Shown piece by piece: positions 8,301-15,985 of a DNA stretch of 45,812 nt. A model generated the notes under the pieces. It saw only the letters and a program-made list of their open reading frames with translations. It did not search any database and was not told where the DNA came from. The first letter of the stretch is position 1, and every line of letters begins with the position of its first letter. Origin of the DNA: Oscillospiraceae bacterium (lineage in GTDB: Bacteria; Bacillota; Clostridia; Oscillospirales; Ruminococcaceae); assembly GCA_020024615.1 (NCBI GenBank), contig JAHHTP010000012.1:1-45812 (forward strand). Direction: 5' to 3'. Made by a program: the position numbers and the translations under genes.

Positions 8301-9217
8301 TATAGTACACCCTGGATATCGTCACGCATACGGATTGCTTCCAGATATGCAGCCTGTGCATAATCTTTCTCCTCAAAGCCGCGTTTCTGATATGCACACA
8401 TAATACCACGGGAGGAATTGATGATTGCACCAATGCCATCTTTGTTGAATGCATGTCTGACATCCTCAGCACCACCGCCCTGCGCACCATAACCCGGTAC
8501 CAGGAAGAAGGTGTGCGGCATTTTCTCACGCAGTGCCTTTAACTGCTCCGGATAGGTTGCACCAACAACCGCACCGACATTCGAGAAGCCGTATGGGTCG
8601 CATACAGACTCTGCACCCCATTTTTCGCACATCTCACCCATGATCTCATAAACCGGTTTGCCGTCGATCAGTCTATCCTGCAATTCGCCACTGGAAGGAT
8701 TAGAGGTTTTTACCAGAACAAAAATACCTTTATCCAGCTCGTCACAGACTTTTAACAGCGGTTTGATACCGTCAGTGCCCAGATAGCCATTTACGGTCAG
8801 CATATCACCACCAAATGCAGACAGCTGTTTGCCGTTGACATCAGTTAAACCCAAATGACCGATGGAGTATGCTTCCATTGTGGTGCCGATATCATTTCTT
8901 TTACCATCGGTGATAATCAGCATGCCTTTTTCTTTTGCATATTCCATGGTTTTGTACAAGGTTTTTACACCTGCTGGACCATACATTTCATAGTATGCAC
9001 ACTGCGGTTTGATTGCCGGAACAACCTCGCACAGTGCATCAATTAAGCCTTTGTTGAATTCCAGCAGTGCCTTTGCAGCACCTTTTAATGTATAGCCGTA
9101 TTTTTCAAAAGCTGCCTCTTTGATATAGTTTGGAACATAGCCCAGTTTCGGGTCAAGGCCTGCAACAGTTGGGTTTTTCAGTTCAACAATGCGGTCGATT
9201 AGTCGATTCATAGACAT
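8300..9217 (-). CDS. pyrF: Orotidine 5'-phosphate decarboxylase (type 2)
   Basis: Catalyses the last step of UMP synthesis (OMP to UMP plus CO2) in the cytoplasm. The 305-residue length and the motif TDGKRNDIG, with catalytic Lys106, mark the longer type-2 subfamily; PGYGAQGG is the phosphate-binding loop near the C-terminus. It follows pyrC by 30 bases with a Shine-Dalgarno in the gap, so the genes form one unit under the pyrC leader. Confidence 0.95.
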   Translation of the reverse strand: MSMNRLIDRIVELKNPTVAGLDPKLGYVPNYIKEAAFEKYGYTLKGAAKALLEFNKGLIDALCEVVPAIKPQCAYYEMYGPAGVKTLYKTMEYAKEKGMLIITDGKRNDIGTTMEAYSIGHLGLTDVNGKQLSAFGGDMLTVNGYLGTDGIKPLLKVCDELDKGIFVLVKTSNPSSGELQDRLIDGKPVYEIMGEMCEKWGAESVCDPYGFSNVGAVVGATYPEQLKALREKMPHTFFLVPGYGAQGGGAEDVRHAFNKDGIGAIINSSRGIMCAYQKRGFEEKDYAQAAYLEAIRMRDDIQGVL

Positions 9218-9247
9218 GGTAAATATTCTCCTTATCTTTCATTCTAT

Positions 9248-10513
9248 TTACGCGGTGTAGACGATATTGCCGTCTACTGCCGTCATAATTACTTTACCAG
9301 TAAAGGTTTCACCCTTGAACACACAGTTTTTGCTCTTGCCATGCAGCGCATTGACATCAACCACCCACTCCTTGTTTAAGTCCACCAGAGTGAAATCTGC
9401 CGGCATACCAACTTTTAAGCTACCTGCCTCGATTCCCAGCAATTTTGCCGGATTGCAGGACATCAATTCCACCAAACGATCAATGGTAATATGCCCAGGT
9501 TTAACCAGTGCGGTATAGGATGCTGCAAACGAGGTTTCCATACCGATAGCACCGTTTGGAGCGGTTTCAAAGCACTCTTTTTCTTCCTGCGAATGTGGTG
9601 CATGGTCGGTGATAATACAATCAAAGGTTCCGTCGATAACACCCTGTAACACAGCTTCTTTGTCCGCATTCGTTCTTAGCGGCGGATTCATGCGATAATC
9701 TGCATCACGCTGGAGCAGCTTTTCATCGGTATACATAAAGTAATGAGGTGCAGTTTCAGCGGTGACCTTCACACCTCTTGCCTTTGCACGGCGAATCGAA
9801 TCGGTTGCTTTCATGGTGGATACATGGGCAATATGTACATGTGTGTTAGTATCTTCGGCCAGTGCAATCTCACGCTCAGTCTGGTAATCCTCTGATACAC
9901 GGGACATGCCTTTTACACCAAGTTTACGGCTGATTTCACCCTCATTGATGATACCTCCGTTAATCAGCTTCAAATCCTCACAATGTGAAGTCACAAATAA
10001 ACCATACTTGTCTGCTTCAATTAATGCATCCCGCATCATACGAGCATTCTCAACCGGTCTACCATCATCCGATACAGCCTTGATACCCCATTCTTGATAA
10101 GCCGCAAAATCGTTTAAGGCTTCACTTTTCATATCCTGGCTGATGGCTGCGGTGATATACACCTTTGCTTTTTTCTGGGCAGCATTAATATAATCAACCG
10201 TTTCTTTATCCTGAATGACTGGCTTGGTATTCGGCATGCATAAAACAGAAGTCACACCCCCTGCGACTGCCGCAGAAGTACCGGATAAAATATCTTCTTT
10301 ATAGGTTAATCCCGGATCACGCAAATGCACATGCAAGTCAATCAATCCTGGCATCATGGTTAATCCGGAAGCGTCAATCAGCTTTTGGGCTTCGGCTGTT
10401 TCGATATGTTCTGCAATGGCTGAAATTTTACTGTCCTCTACCAAAACATCAAAAACACCGTGAAGATTCTGCGATGGGTCGATCACCATAGCATGTTGAA
10501 TCAGAAGTTTCAA
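9248..10513 (-). CDS. pyrC: Dihydroorotase
   Basis: Cyclises carbamoyl-aspartate to dihydroorotate in pyrimidine synthesis. Metal ligands are visible in LHVHLRDPG (His61 and His63) and in ITDHAPH, and the 421 residues fit the class I bacterial enzyme. The start is TTG at 10513, supported by AAAGGAGGAG about five bases upstream. The leader (10514-10655) contains a terminator and a PyrR-like element. Confidence 0.95.
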   Translation of the reverse strand: MKLLIQHAMVIDPSQNLHGVFDVLVEDSKISAIAEHIETAEAQKLIDASGLTMMPGLIDLHVHLRDPGLTYKEDILSGTSAAVAGGVTSVLCMPNTKPVIQDKETVDYINAAQKKAKVYITAAISQDMKSEALNDFAAYQEWGIKAVSDDGRPVENARMMRDALIEADKYGLFVTSHCEDLKLINGGIINEGEISRKLGVKGMSRVSEDYQTEREIALAEDTNTHVHIAHVSTMKATDSIRRAKARGVKVTAETAPHYFMYTDEKLLQRDADYRMNPPLRTNADKEAVLQGVIDGTFDCIITDHAPHSQEEKECFETAPNGAIGMETSFAASYTALVKPGHITIDRLVELMSCNPAKLLGIEAGSLKVGMPADFTLVDLNKEWVVDVNALHGKSKNCVFKGETFTGKVIMTAVDGNIVYTA

Positions 10514-10555
10514 GAAAACTCCTCCTTTTATTTCAAATCAAATTATGCTTACAGG

Positions 10556-10645
10556 CAAATAAAAAAGCCAAACCGCCGTAGACTGACAGTTTAGCTTGAA
10601 TTTCTTTTTGACCTTTGTCAGCCTCATAAACTGGGGCAAATTTCG
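10556..10645 (-). promoter_or_regulatory. Probable PyrR-type attenuator of pyrC-pyrF
   Basis: The leader carries, on the minus strand, CCCCAG followed by GAGGCTGACAAAGG (complement of 10612-10625), close to the PyrR-binding loop consensus with its GAGGCT and AAGG boxes. It is followed by a terminator (GCTAAAC.. pairing with GTTTGGC, then TTTTTTATTTG; 10556-10598). UMP-bound PyrR would favour termination. pyrR itself is not in this window. Confidence 0.6.
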
Positions 10646-10661
10646 GCTTATCTTTGTATTT

Positions 10662-10690
10662 ATTATAACACAACACAACACAAATGTAAA
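10662..10690 (-). promoter_or_regulatory. Promoter of pyrC-pyrF
   Basis: Minus-strand TTTACA (10685-10690), 17-base spacer, TATAAT (10662-10667), giving a leader of about 140 bases. Confidence 0.8.
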
Positions 10691-10741
10691 CCCCAAAATC
10701 TGATCAAATCCGTAGTTTTCAAAAACAACAATAAAATCATC

Positions 10742-10770
10742 TTTACATTTGCCAACAGAATTGCTATAAT
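10742..10770 (+). promoter_or_regulatory. Promoter of the esterase-rarA-fucosidase operon
   Basis: TTTACA (10742-10747), 17-base spacer, extended -10 TGC-TATAAT (10765-10770); AGAAAGGA precedes the first ATG. Confidence 0.82.
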
Positions 10771-10814
10771 GAAGATAACTCCAAAAATTTATCACACAGA
10801 AAGGAATTTTTATT

Positions 10815-11567
10815 ATGGCACAGTTTCAATGCAACATTTCTTCTCCTACTTTAAACATGATGATGCAGTATTATGTGATTATTCCGGATGATGCTACACC
10901 AGAAACCAAAAAAGACATGCCGGTTCTTTACCTGCTGCACGGATTATCTGACAACGCTTCCGGCTGGACTCGTCTAACCTCGATTGAGCGTTATGCAAGA
11001 AATCACGGCTGTGCAGTCATTATGCCTGAAGTACAGCGCAGCTTCTATACAGATATGGAATATGGTCTGCCTTATTTCCAGTTTATCATCAAGGATTTAA
11101 AGATGGTAGCAAAGAACTTCTTTGCTTTGCCGACCGATAGAGAACATTCCTACATTGCAGGTCTGTCAATGGGCGGCTATGGCGCATTAAAAGCAGGTTT
11201 GCGCCACCCAGAAGAATTCATCGCCTGTGCAGGATTCTCCTCTGCTGTGGGCGTACAGGAATATCTCGACAATAAAACGCTTGCTGTCTATCAGGAAGAA
11301 GTTGCTATCTATGGTAAGAGTCTTAAGGTGAAGCCAGAAGATGATGTCTACGCTCTGGCTGAAAAATACGCAGACCGCGAAAACAATCCGCGTATCTTCC
11401 TTTCCTGCGGCACAAATGATGTTCTGTTCCCGAACACCACAAAATTGAAAGGTATTCTGGAAAAAGGAAATTACGATCTGCTCTACTGGGATTACCCAGA
11501 AGATCACACCTGGAATTTCTGGGATATGTCGATTCAACGCGCAATGGATTTCTTCTTTCATAAATAA
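10815..11567 (+). CDS. Alpha/beta-hydrolase esterase (FrmB/EstA-like)
   Basis: A 250-residue esterase of the S-formylglutathione hydrolase/tributyrin-esterase family. LLHGLSDN forms the oxyanion region, GLSMGGYG holds the nucleophile Ser118, and Asp202 (GTNDVLFP) and His231 (PEDHTW) complete the triad. No signal peptide, so it is cytoplasmic. It could deacetylate sugars, which fits the downstream alpha-L-fucosidase, but no substrate is shown by sequence. First gene of an operon; rarA follows after 17 bases. Confidence 0.85.
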   Translation: MAQFQCNISSPTLNMMMQYYVIIPDDATPETKKDMPVLYLLHGLSDNASGWTRLTSIERYARNHGCAVIMPEVQRSFYTDMEYGLPYFQFIIKDLKMVAKNFFALPTDREHSYIAGLSMGGYGALKAGLRHPEEFIACAGFSSAVGVQEYLDNKTLAVYQEEVAIYGKSLKVKPEDDVYALAEKYADRENNPRIFLSCGTNDVLFPNTTKLKGILEKGNYDLLYWDYPEDHTWNFWDMSIQRAMDFFFHK

Positions 11568-11584
11568 CACAATCGGAGGATATT

Positions 11585-12868
11585 ATGCCGCATACAGGTC
11601 CCCTTGCGGATTGGGCACGCCCCAAAACACTCGATGAAATGGTCGGTCAGCAGCATTTGATTGCACCTGGCAGACAGCTGCGGCGCATCATTGATTCGGG
11701 AAAGATACCCAACATGATTTTCTACGGCCCATCTGGGGTCGGAAAAACCACCCTTGCCCGCATCATTGCATCCCAGACCAATATGCGGTTATACAAATTA
11801 AACGGCACCTCAGCAGGGACAGCTGATATCAAAGATGTCATTGCCCAGACCGACACCATTTCCGGTGCGAACGGCGTTTTACTATATCTGGATGAAATTC
11901 AATATCTCAACAAAAAACAGCAGCAGTCGCTTTTGGAGTATATCGAAAACGGCCGTATTACACTGATTGCATCCACAACGGAGAATCCATATTTTTATGT
12001 CTACAATGCAATTTTAAGCCGATCCACCGTCTTTGAGTTCAAACCGGTGCCGATATCCGAGATGGAAAAGGCTGTTCGTCGTGCGTTCTCCTTGCTTGAA
12101 CAGGAATACGACATTCCTGTTAAAATCACGGATGACTTAATCACGCAGATGGCATATTCATGTGGTGGCGATGTACGAAAGGCAATGAATGCTTCCGAAC
12201 TCTGCTTCTATGCATCCCCAGTACAGGAGGATGAACTTGGAAATGAGTTTCGACAGGTTGAACAGCAATCTGTTGATGAACTGTCCCAGAAAAGCAGTAT
12301 GCGCTACGACCGTCATGGTGACGCCCATTACGATATCCTTTCTGCTTTCCAAAAATCGATCCGTGGTTCCGATCCAGATGCAGCAATGCACTATTTGGCG
12401 CGCCTGATTGAAGCAGATGATCTGCCATCCATCTGTCGCAGAATGCTGGTTATTGCAGCCGAAGATATCGGACTTGCCTATCCACAGGCAATTTCGATTG
12501 TGAAGGCATGTGTCGATTCGGCTTTGCAGCTTGGATTCCCGGAAGCACGCATTCCACTTGCCGAAGCAGTTATTCTGCTGTGTACCTGTCCAAAATCCAA
12601 CAGTGCGATGTGTGCCATTGATATGGCCCTTGCCGATATTCGAAATGGCAGAACTGGTGACATTCCGGCTCATATCAAAGACGGGCACTATAAGGGTGCG
12701 CAGAAGCTTGGACATAGTGTGAACTATCAGTATCCGCACGATTTTCCGCATCATTGGATCAAACAGCAATATCTACCGGATGAGTTAAAAGACAGAATCT
12801 ATTATCAGCCGGGAGAAAATAAATTTGAATCCCAATCCAAGGCATACTGGGATAAAGTCAAAAAATAA
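11585..12868 (+). CDS. rarA: Replication-associated recombination protein A
   Basis: AAA+ ATPase of the RarA/MgsA/WRNIP1 family that acts at stalled replication forks with SSB. Walker A GPSGVGKT (48-55), Walker B LLYLDEIQ (about 99-106), sensor 1 in LIASTTENP, and the typical C-terminal end with YPHDFP and QQYLP. The 427 residues match the family. GGAGG precedes the ATG, and the fucosidase gene follows after 11 bases. Confidence 0.94.
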   Translation: MPHTGPLADWARPKTLDEMVGQQHLIAPGRQLRRIIDSGKIPNMIFYGPSGVGKTTLARIIASQTNMRLYKLNGTSAGTADIKDVIAQTDTISGANGVLLYLDEIQYLNKKQQQSLLEYIENGRITLIASTTENPYFYVYNAILSRSTVFEFKPVPISEMEKAVRRAFSLLEQEYDIPVKITDDLITQMAYSCGGDVRKAMNASELCFYASPVQEDELGNEFRQVEQQSVDELSQKSSMRYDRHGDAHYDILSAFQKSIRGSDPDAAMHYLARLIEADDLPSICRRMLVIAAEDIGLAYPQAISIVKACVDSALQLGFPEARIPLAEAVILLCTCPKSNSAMCAIDMALADIRNGRTGDIPAHIKDGHYKGAQKLGHSVNYQYPHDFPHHWIKQQYLPDELKDRIYYQPGENKFESQSKAYWDKVKK

Positions 12869-12879
12869 GGAGAATTTAT

Positions 12880-13905
12880 ATGAAACGAGAAGCACAGCAT
12901 GAATGGTTTGCAAATGCGCAATATGGCATGATGGCACACTGGGGATTATACTCCTCGCTTGCTGGCGAATACAAAAACAGACGAGTGCAGAACTACGCCG
13001 AATGGATTCAAAGCTATATGCCAATTCCAAATGCTGAATACGAGCAGCTTGCAAAGACCTTCAATCCGATTTACTTTAATGCTGACGAATGGATTAAGCT
13101 TGCCAAGGATGCAGGCATGAAATATTTTGTTTTCACCTCCAAACATCATGACGGTTTTGCGATGTTCCATAGCAAGGTGGATGCATTCAATATTGTGGAT
13201 GCCACTCCATTTGGTCGCGATGTTGTTGCCGAGTTGGGGGAAGCCTGCTATAAATACGGTGTAAAATTCGGTCTGTACTATTCACAGGAACTTGACTGGC
13301 ATCATGAACACGGCGGCGGCTATGATCAGTTTGAGCCATGCTCCGGCGTATCCTGGGACAATAGCTGGGACTATCCAAACCGTGATAAAAAAGATTTCTC
13401 TATCTGCTTTGAAGAAAAAATCAAACCGCAAGTTACCGAAATTTTAACAAACTACGGTGATATCTGTTTAATTTGGTTTGATGTGCCGCACACCATTTCC
13501 CCTGCACAGAGTTTAGAACTGAATCAGCTGGTTAAAAAATATCAGCCACAATGTTTGATTAACTCCCGTATCGGTAATGGCGCATACGACTATGTATCGC
13601 TGGGTGACAACGAATATCCAACCGAGCGTCCACAAAATCAAGAAGATATTGACCCGAACAGTCTTGGTGGCTTCAAGGTTTCACCGTTTAATCTGTATGA
13701 AACTGCTGGTACCTTAAATTCCTCTTGGGGATTTAAGTATTTCGATCAGAACTGGATTACTCCAGCAGAGATTGCAGAACGCCGTGCCCGTTTAAACGGC
13801 ATGGGTGTCAACTATCTCTTAAATGTTGGGCCAGACGGATTGGGCAGAATCCCGTCCTTCTCCAAAGAGGCCTTACTTGGTGCAGTAGATCTGTTTAGCA
13901 AATAA
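12880..13905 (+). CDS. GH29 alpha-L-fucosidase, short form
   Basis: Retaining glycosidase that removes terminal L-fucose. The GH29 catalytic domain starts at residue 8 (HEWFANAQYGMMAHWG), FTSKHHDGFAMF is the conserved barrel motif, and Asp201 in LIWFDVP is the expected nucleophile. At 341 residues it has only the catalytic domain, lacks the C-terminal beta-sandwich of many homologues, and has no signal peptide. It would therefore act on imported oligosaccharides such as host glycans. Last gene of the operon. Confidence 0.88.
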   Translation: MKREAQHEWFANAQYGMMAHWGLYSSLAGEYKNRRVQNYAEWIQSYMPIPNAEYEQLAKTFNPIYFNADEWIKLAKDAGMKYFVFTSKHHDGFAMFHSKVDAFNIVDATPFGRDVVAELGEACYKYGVKFGLYYSQELDWHHEHGGGYDQFEPCSGVSWDNSWDYPNRDKKDFSICFEEKIKPQVTEILTNYGDICLIWFDVPHTISPAQSLELNQLVKKYQPQCLINSRIGNGAYDYVSLGDNEYPTERPQNQEDIDPNSLGGFKVSPFNLYETAGTLNSSWGFKYFDQNWITPAEIAERRARLNGMGVNYLLNVGPDGLGRIPSFSKEALLGAVDLFSK

Positions 13906-13925
13906 TTTCATATCTTCAAAATTAA

Positions 13926-13963
13926 GACCGCCTTTCTAAATCCGAAAAGCGGTCGACTTTTGG
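13926..13963 (+). terminator. Terminator after the fucosidase gene
   Basis: GACCGCCTTT pairs with AAAAGCGGTC (one mismatch), followed by a weak T-rich tail. Confidence 0.6.
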
Positions 13964-14032
13964 GATTTTCTCAAATAAATCAAACTACCTGGAAACCCAC
14001 CTGCATTTATCCAACTTTTGTACATTATTCCC

Positions 14033-14050
14033 CAATCAAAAATTTGATTG
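14033..14050. promoter_or_regulatory. Palindrome upstream of the purine permease
   Basis: CAATCAAA and TTTGATTG are perfect arms around AA. Possible operator; its TTG overlaps a TTGACA box. No regulator is identified. Confidence 0.35.
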
Positions 14051-14115
14051 ACAAAAGTCTACAACATTCATAGAACTTTACAATGTATTTACAAAATCTT
14101 TGTTAACAAAATGGA

Positions 14116-14143
14116 TTGATTTTCGCCATAGTTTTGTTATAAT
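14116..14143 (+). promoter_or_regulatory. Promoter of the purine permease
   Basis: TTGATT (14116-14121), 16-base spacer, extended -10 TGT-TATAAT (14138-14143). Confidence 0.7.
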
Positions 14144-14152
14144 AATATTTAG

Positions 14153-14197
14153 AAAACCTATTTTGTAATCGACCAATTGGCAGACAAAACAGGTTTT
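14153..14197 (+). promoter_or_regulatory. Leader hairpin before the purine permease
   Basis: AAAACCTATTTTGT pairs with ACAAAACAGGTTTT (13 of 14 bases) starting about ten bases after the predicted transcription start, followed by TTAATAATTT. It looks like an attenuator. I searched by eye for the purine riboswitch core and did not see it. Confidence 0.5.
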
Positions 14198-14224
14198 TAA
14201 TAATTTATAAGGAGTGACACTCTG

Positions 14225-15616
14225 TTGGAAAAATTTTTCAAACTGCGTGAGCACGGCACTACCGTTAAAACCGAGATTTTAGCCGGCCTCACCACCTTTA
14301 TGGCAATGGCTTATATCTTAATGGTCAATGCTGGTATCTTCTCTGAATTAGGCGTCGTATCCTATGGTGCAATCTACATTGCTACCGCTATCTCTGCTGT
14401 CATCGGCACCACCTTAATTGGTTTGATGGCAAACCTGCCGTTGGCACAGGCTTCCGGCATGGGCTTAAACGCATACTTTGTATTTACTGTATGCTTCGGC
14501 TTGGGCTTCACCTACGCAAACGCACTGGTACTGGTATTACTCGATGGTATCATCTTTATCCTGCTAACCGTTACCGGTCTGCGTAAAAAAATCTTCGATT
14601 CTATTCCGGTTGCAGTTCGTACAGCAATTCCGGCTGGTATCGGTCTGTTTATCGCATTCTTAGGCTTACAGAACGCAGGTCTGGTTGTTAACAATGATGC
14701 AACCTTAGTTGGTCTGGCTTCCTTTAACCTGTTGGGTGGAACTGCTACTTGGGCTTCCATCATGCCGCTGCTGGTTACCTTCTTTGCAGTCATTGCAATC
14801 GCTGTTTTATCTGCTAAAAATGTAAAAGGTTCCGTATTATATGGTATCCTGGGTGCAGGCATTCTGTACTACCTGTTAGGCTTTACCATTCCAGGCTTCT
14901 ATGCTGATTTCAGCATCTCCATGAACCCGTTCGCTGCATTCAAAGACTTCGCTAACATGGCATTTGGTAAAGTATTTACCGAGGGATTTGACTTTGCACC
15001 GTTTATCGAAGTAAACGGTGTTGGCGGCTTTATTGTAGCTGTTCTGACCACCGCTTTAGCATTCTGCATGGTTGATATGTTCGATACATTGGGAACCCTG
15101 TTCGGTGCATGCTCTCGCGGCAACCTGCTGGACAAAGACGGAAATGTTCCGAATATGGACAAAGCTATGCTGGCTGACGCACTGGCTACTACCTGCGGTG
15201 CAATCTGCGGTACTTCTACCGTTACCACCTTCGTAGAAAGTTCTGCTGGTGTTGGTGAAGGTGGTCGCACCGGTTTAACCTCCATGGTTACCGCTGGCAT
15301 GTTCTTCATTGCTATGTTCTTAAGCCCGGTTGCTCAGCTGATTCCGGGATGCGCTACTGCTGCTGCTTTAATCTATGTAGGCGTTCTGATGATGAACTGT
15401 GTTAAGAGCATCGACTGGCTAGACATTGAAGTTGCTGTTCCGGCATTCTTCACCATCTCTATGATGTCCTTCTCCTACAACATCAGCTATGGTATTGCTT
15501 TCGGTTTAATCTCCTATGTATTGATCAAAGTATTTACCGGCAAAATCAAAGAAGTCAACGTAGGCACTTGGGTTATCGCAATCCTGTTTGGCCTGACCTT
15601 CTTCCTGACTCACTAA
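14225..15616 (+). CDS. AzgA-type guanine/hypoxanthine permease (NCS2)
   Basis: A 463-residue integral membrane protein of the AzgA/PbuG/GhxP branch of NCS2 transporters, importing purine bases with protons. The N-terminus (FFKLREHGTTVKTEILAGLTTF) and the motifs VMDMFDTLGTL-like (VDMFDTLGTLFGAC) and TTFVESSAGVGEGGRTG are characteristic, with about 12-14 hydrophobic segments. The start is TTG at 14225 with GGAG eight to nine bases upstream; no ATG fits. It is monocistronic behind a hairpin leader. Confidence 0.92.
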   Translation: MEKFFKLREHGTTVKTEILAGLTTFMAMAYILMVNAGIFSELGVVSYGAIYIATAISAVIGTTLIGLMANLPLAQASGMGLNAYFVFTVCFGLGFTYANALVLVLLDGIIFILLTVTGLRKKIFDSIPVAVRTAIPAGIGLFIAFLGLQNAGLVVNNDATLVGLASFNLLGGTATWASIMPLLVTFFAVIAIAVLSAKNVKGSVLYGILGAGILYYLLGFTIPGFYADFSISMNPFAAFKDFANMAFGKVFTEGFDFAPFIEVNGVGGFIVAVLTTALAFCMVDMFDTLGTLFGACSRGNLLDKDGNVPNMDKAMLADALATTCGAICGTSTVTTFVESSAGVGEGGRTGLTSMVTAGMFFIAMFLSPVAQLIPGCATAAALIYVGVLMMNCVKSIDWLDIEVAVPAFFTISMMSFSYNISYGIAFGLISYVLIKVFTGKIKEVNVGTWVIAILFGLTFFLTH

Positions 15617-15660
15617 TTATGAGCTGAAATTAAAATTACCAATCCATAAGTCAATAACAG

Positions 15661-15690
15661 GCGGCTTCCATCTGGAAGTCGCTTTTCTGT
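15661..15690 (+). terminator. Terminator after the purine permease
   Basis: GCGGCTTCC and GGAAGTCGC form a 9-bp stem with an ATCT loop, followed by TTTTCTG. Confidence 0.85.
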
Positions 15691-15753
15691 GCACAAAAAT
15701 AAGGGATATCGCCTTACAGCGGTACCCCACTTTTTCATTTTTTAGGACGAATT

Positions 15754-15942
15754 TTATCGGTGTGACTCTGCACCCTTGCTGACATCCTGCTCGTCACCGT
15801 CCCACAGCAATTCCTCATTAAACTGCAAAACCTCTCTGTCTGGATATCCGAACACCGATACATCCAGCTTTCCATTTCCGACCAGGGTTGTATTCTCCCA
15901 TTCGAACGCCAGATTGCATAATAAAAGTTCATATGGATTCAT
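15754..15942 (-). CDS. Hypothetical 62-residue acidic protein
   Basis: Begins MNPYELLLCNLAFEWENTT and continues to an acidic C-terminus. AGGGG lies about nine bases before the ATG. An overlapping frame of similar size exists at 15735-15932, but this one has the better ribosome site and a more protein-like composition. It lies 43 bases downstream of the VWA gene on the same strand, so may be cotranscribed. Family not recognised. Confidence 0.55.
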   Translation of the reverse strand: MNPYELLLCNLAFEWENTTLVGNGKLDVSVFGYPDREVLQFNEELLWDGDEQDVSKGAESHR

Positions 15943-15985
15943 AAGAAATTCCCCTATTATATTTATAGCAACATGCTTACACCTT

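Noticed and set aside
10538..10795. 85-aa minus-strand ORF upstream of pyrC
   Set aside because: It covers the pyrC leader, terminator and promoter and has no ribosome site; its composition is not protein-like.
14153..14197. Purine riboswitch
   Set aside because: Position fits, but the conserved three-way-junction bases are not present; kept only as a generic leader hairpin.
15735..15932. 65-aa minus-strand ORF overlapping the 62-aa gene
   Set aside because: It lacks a suitable ribosome site and is rich in Arg, Cys and Trp, unlike the overlapping frame at 15754-15942.
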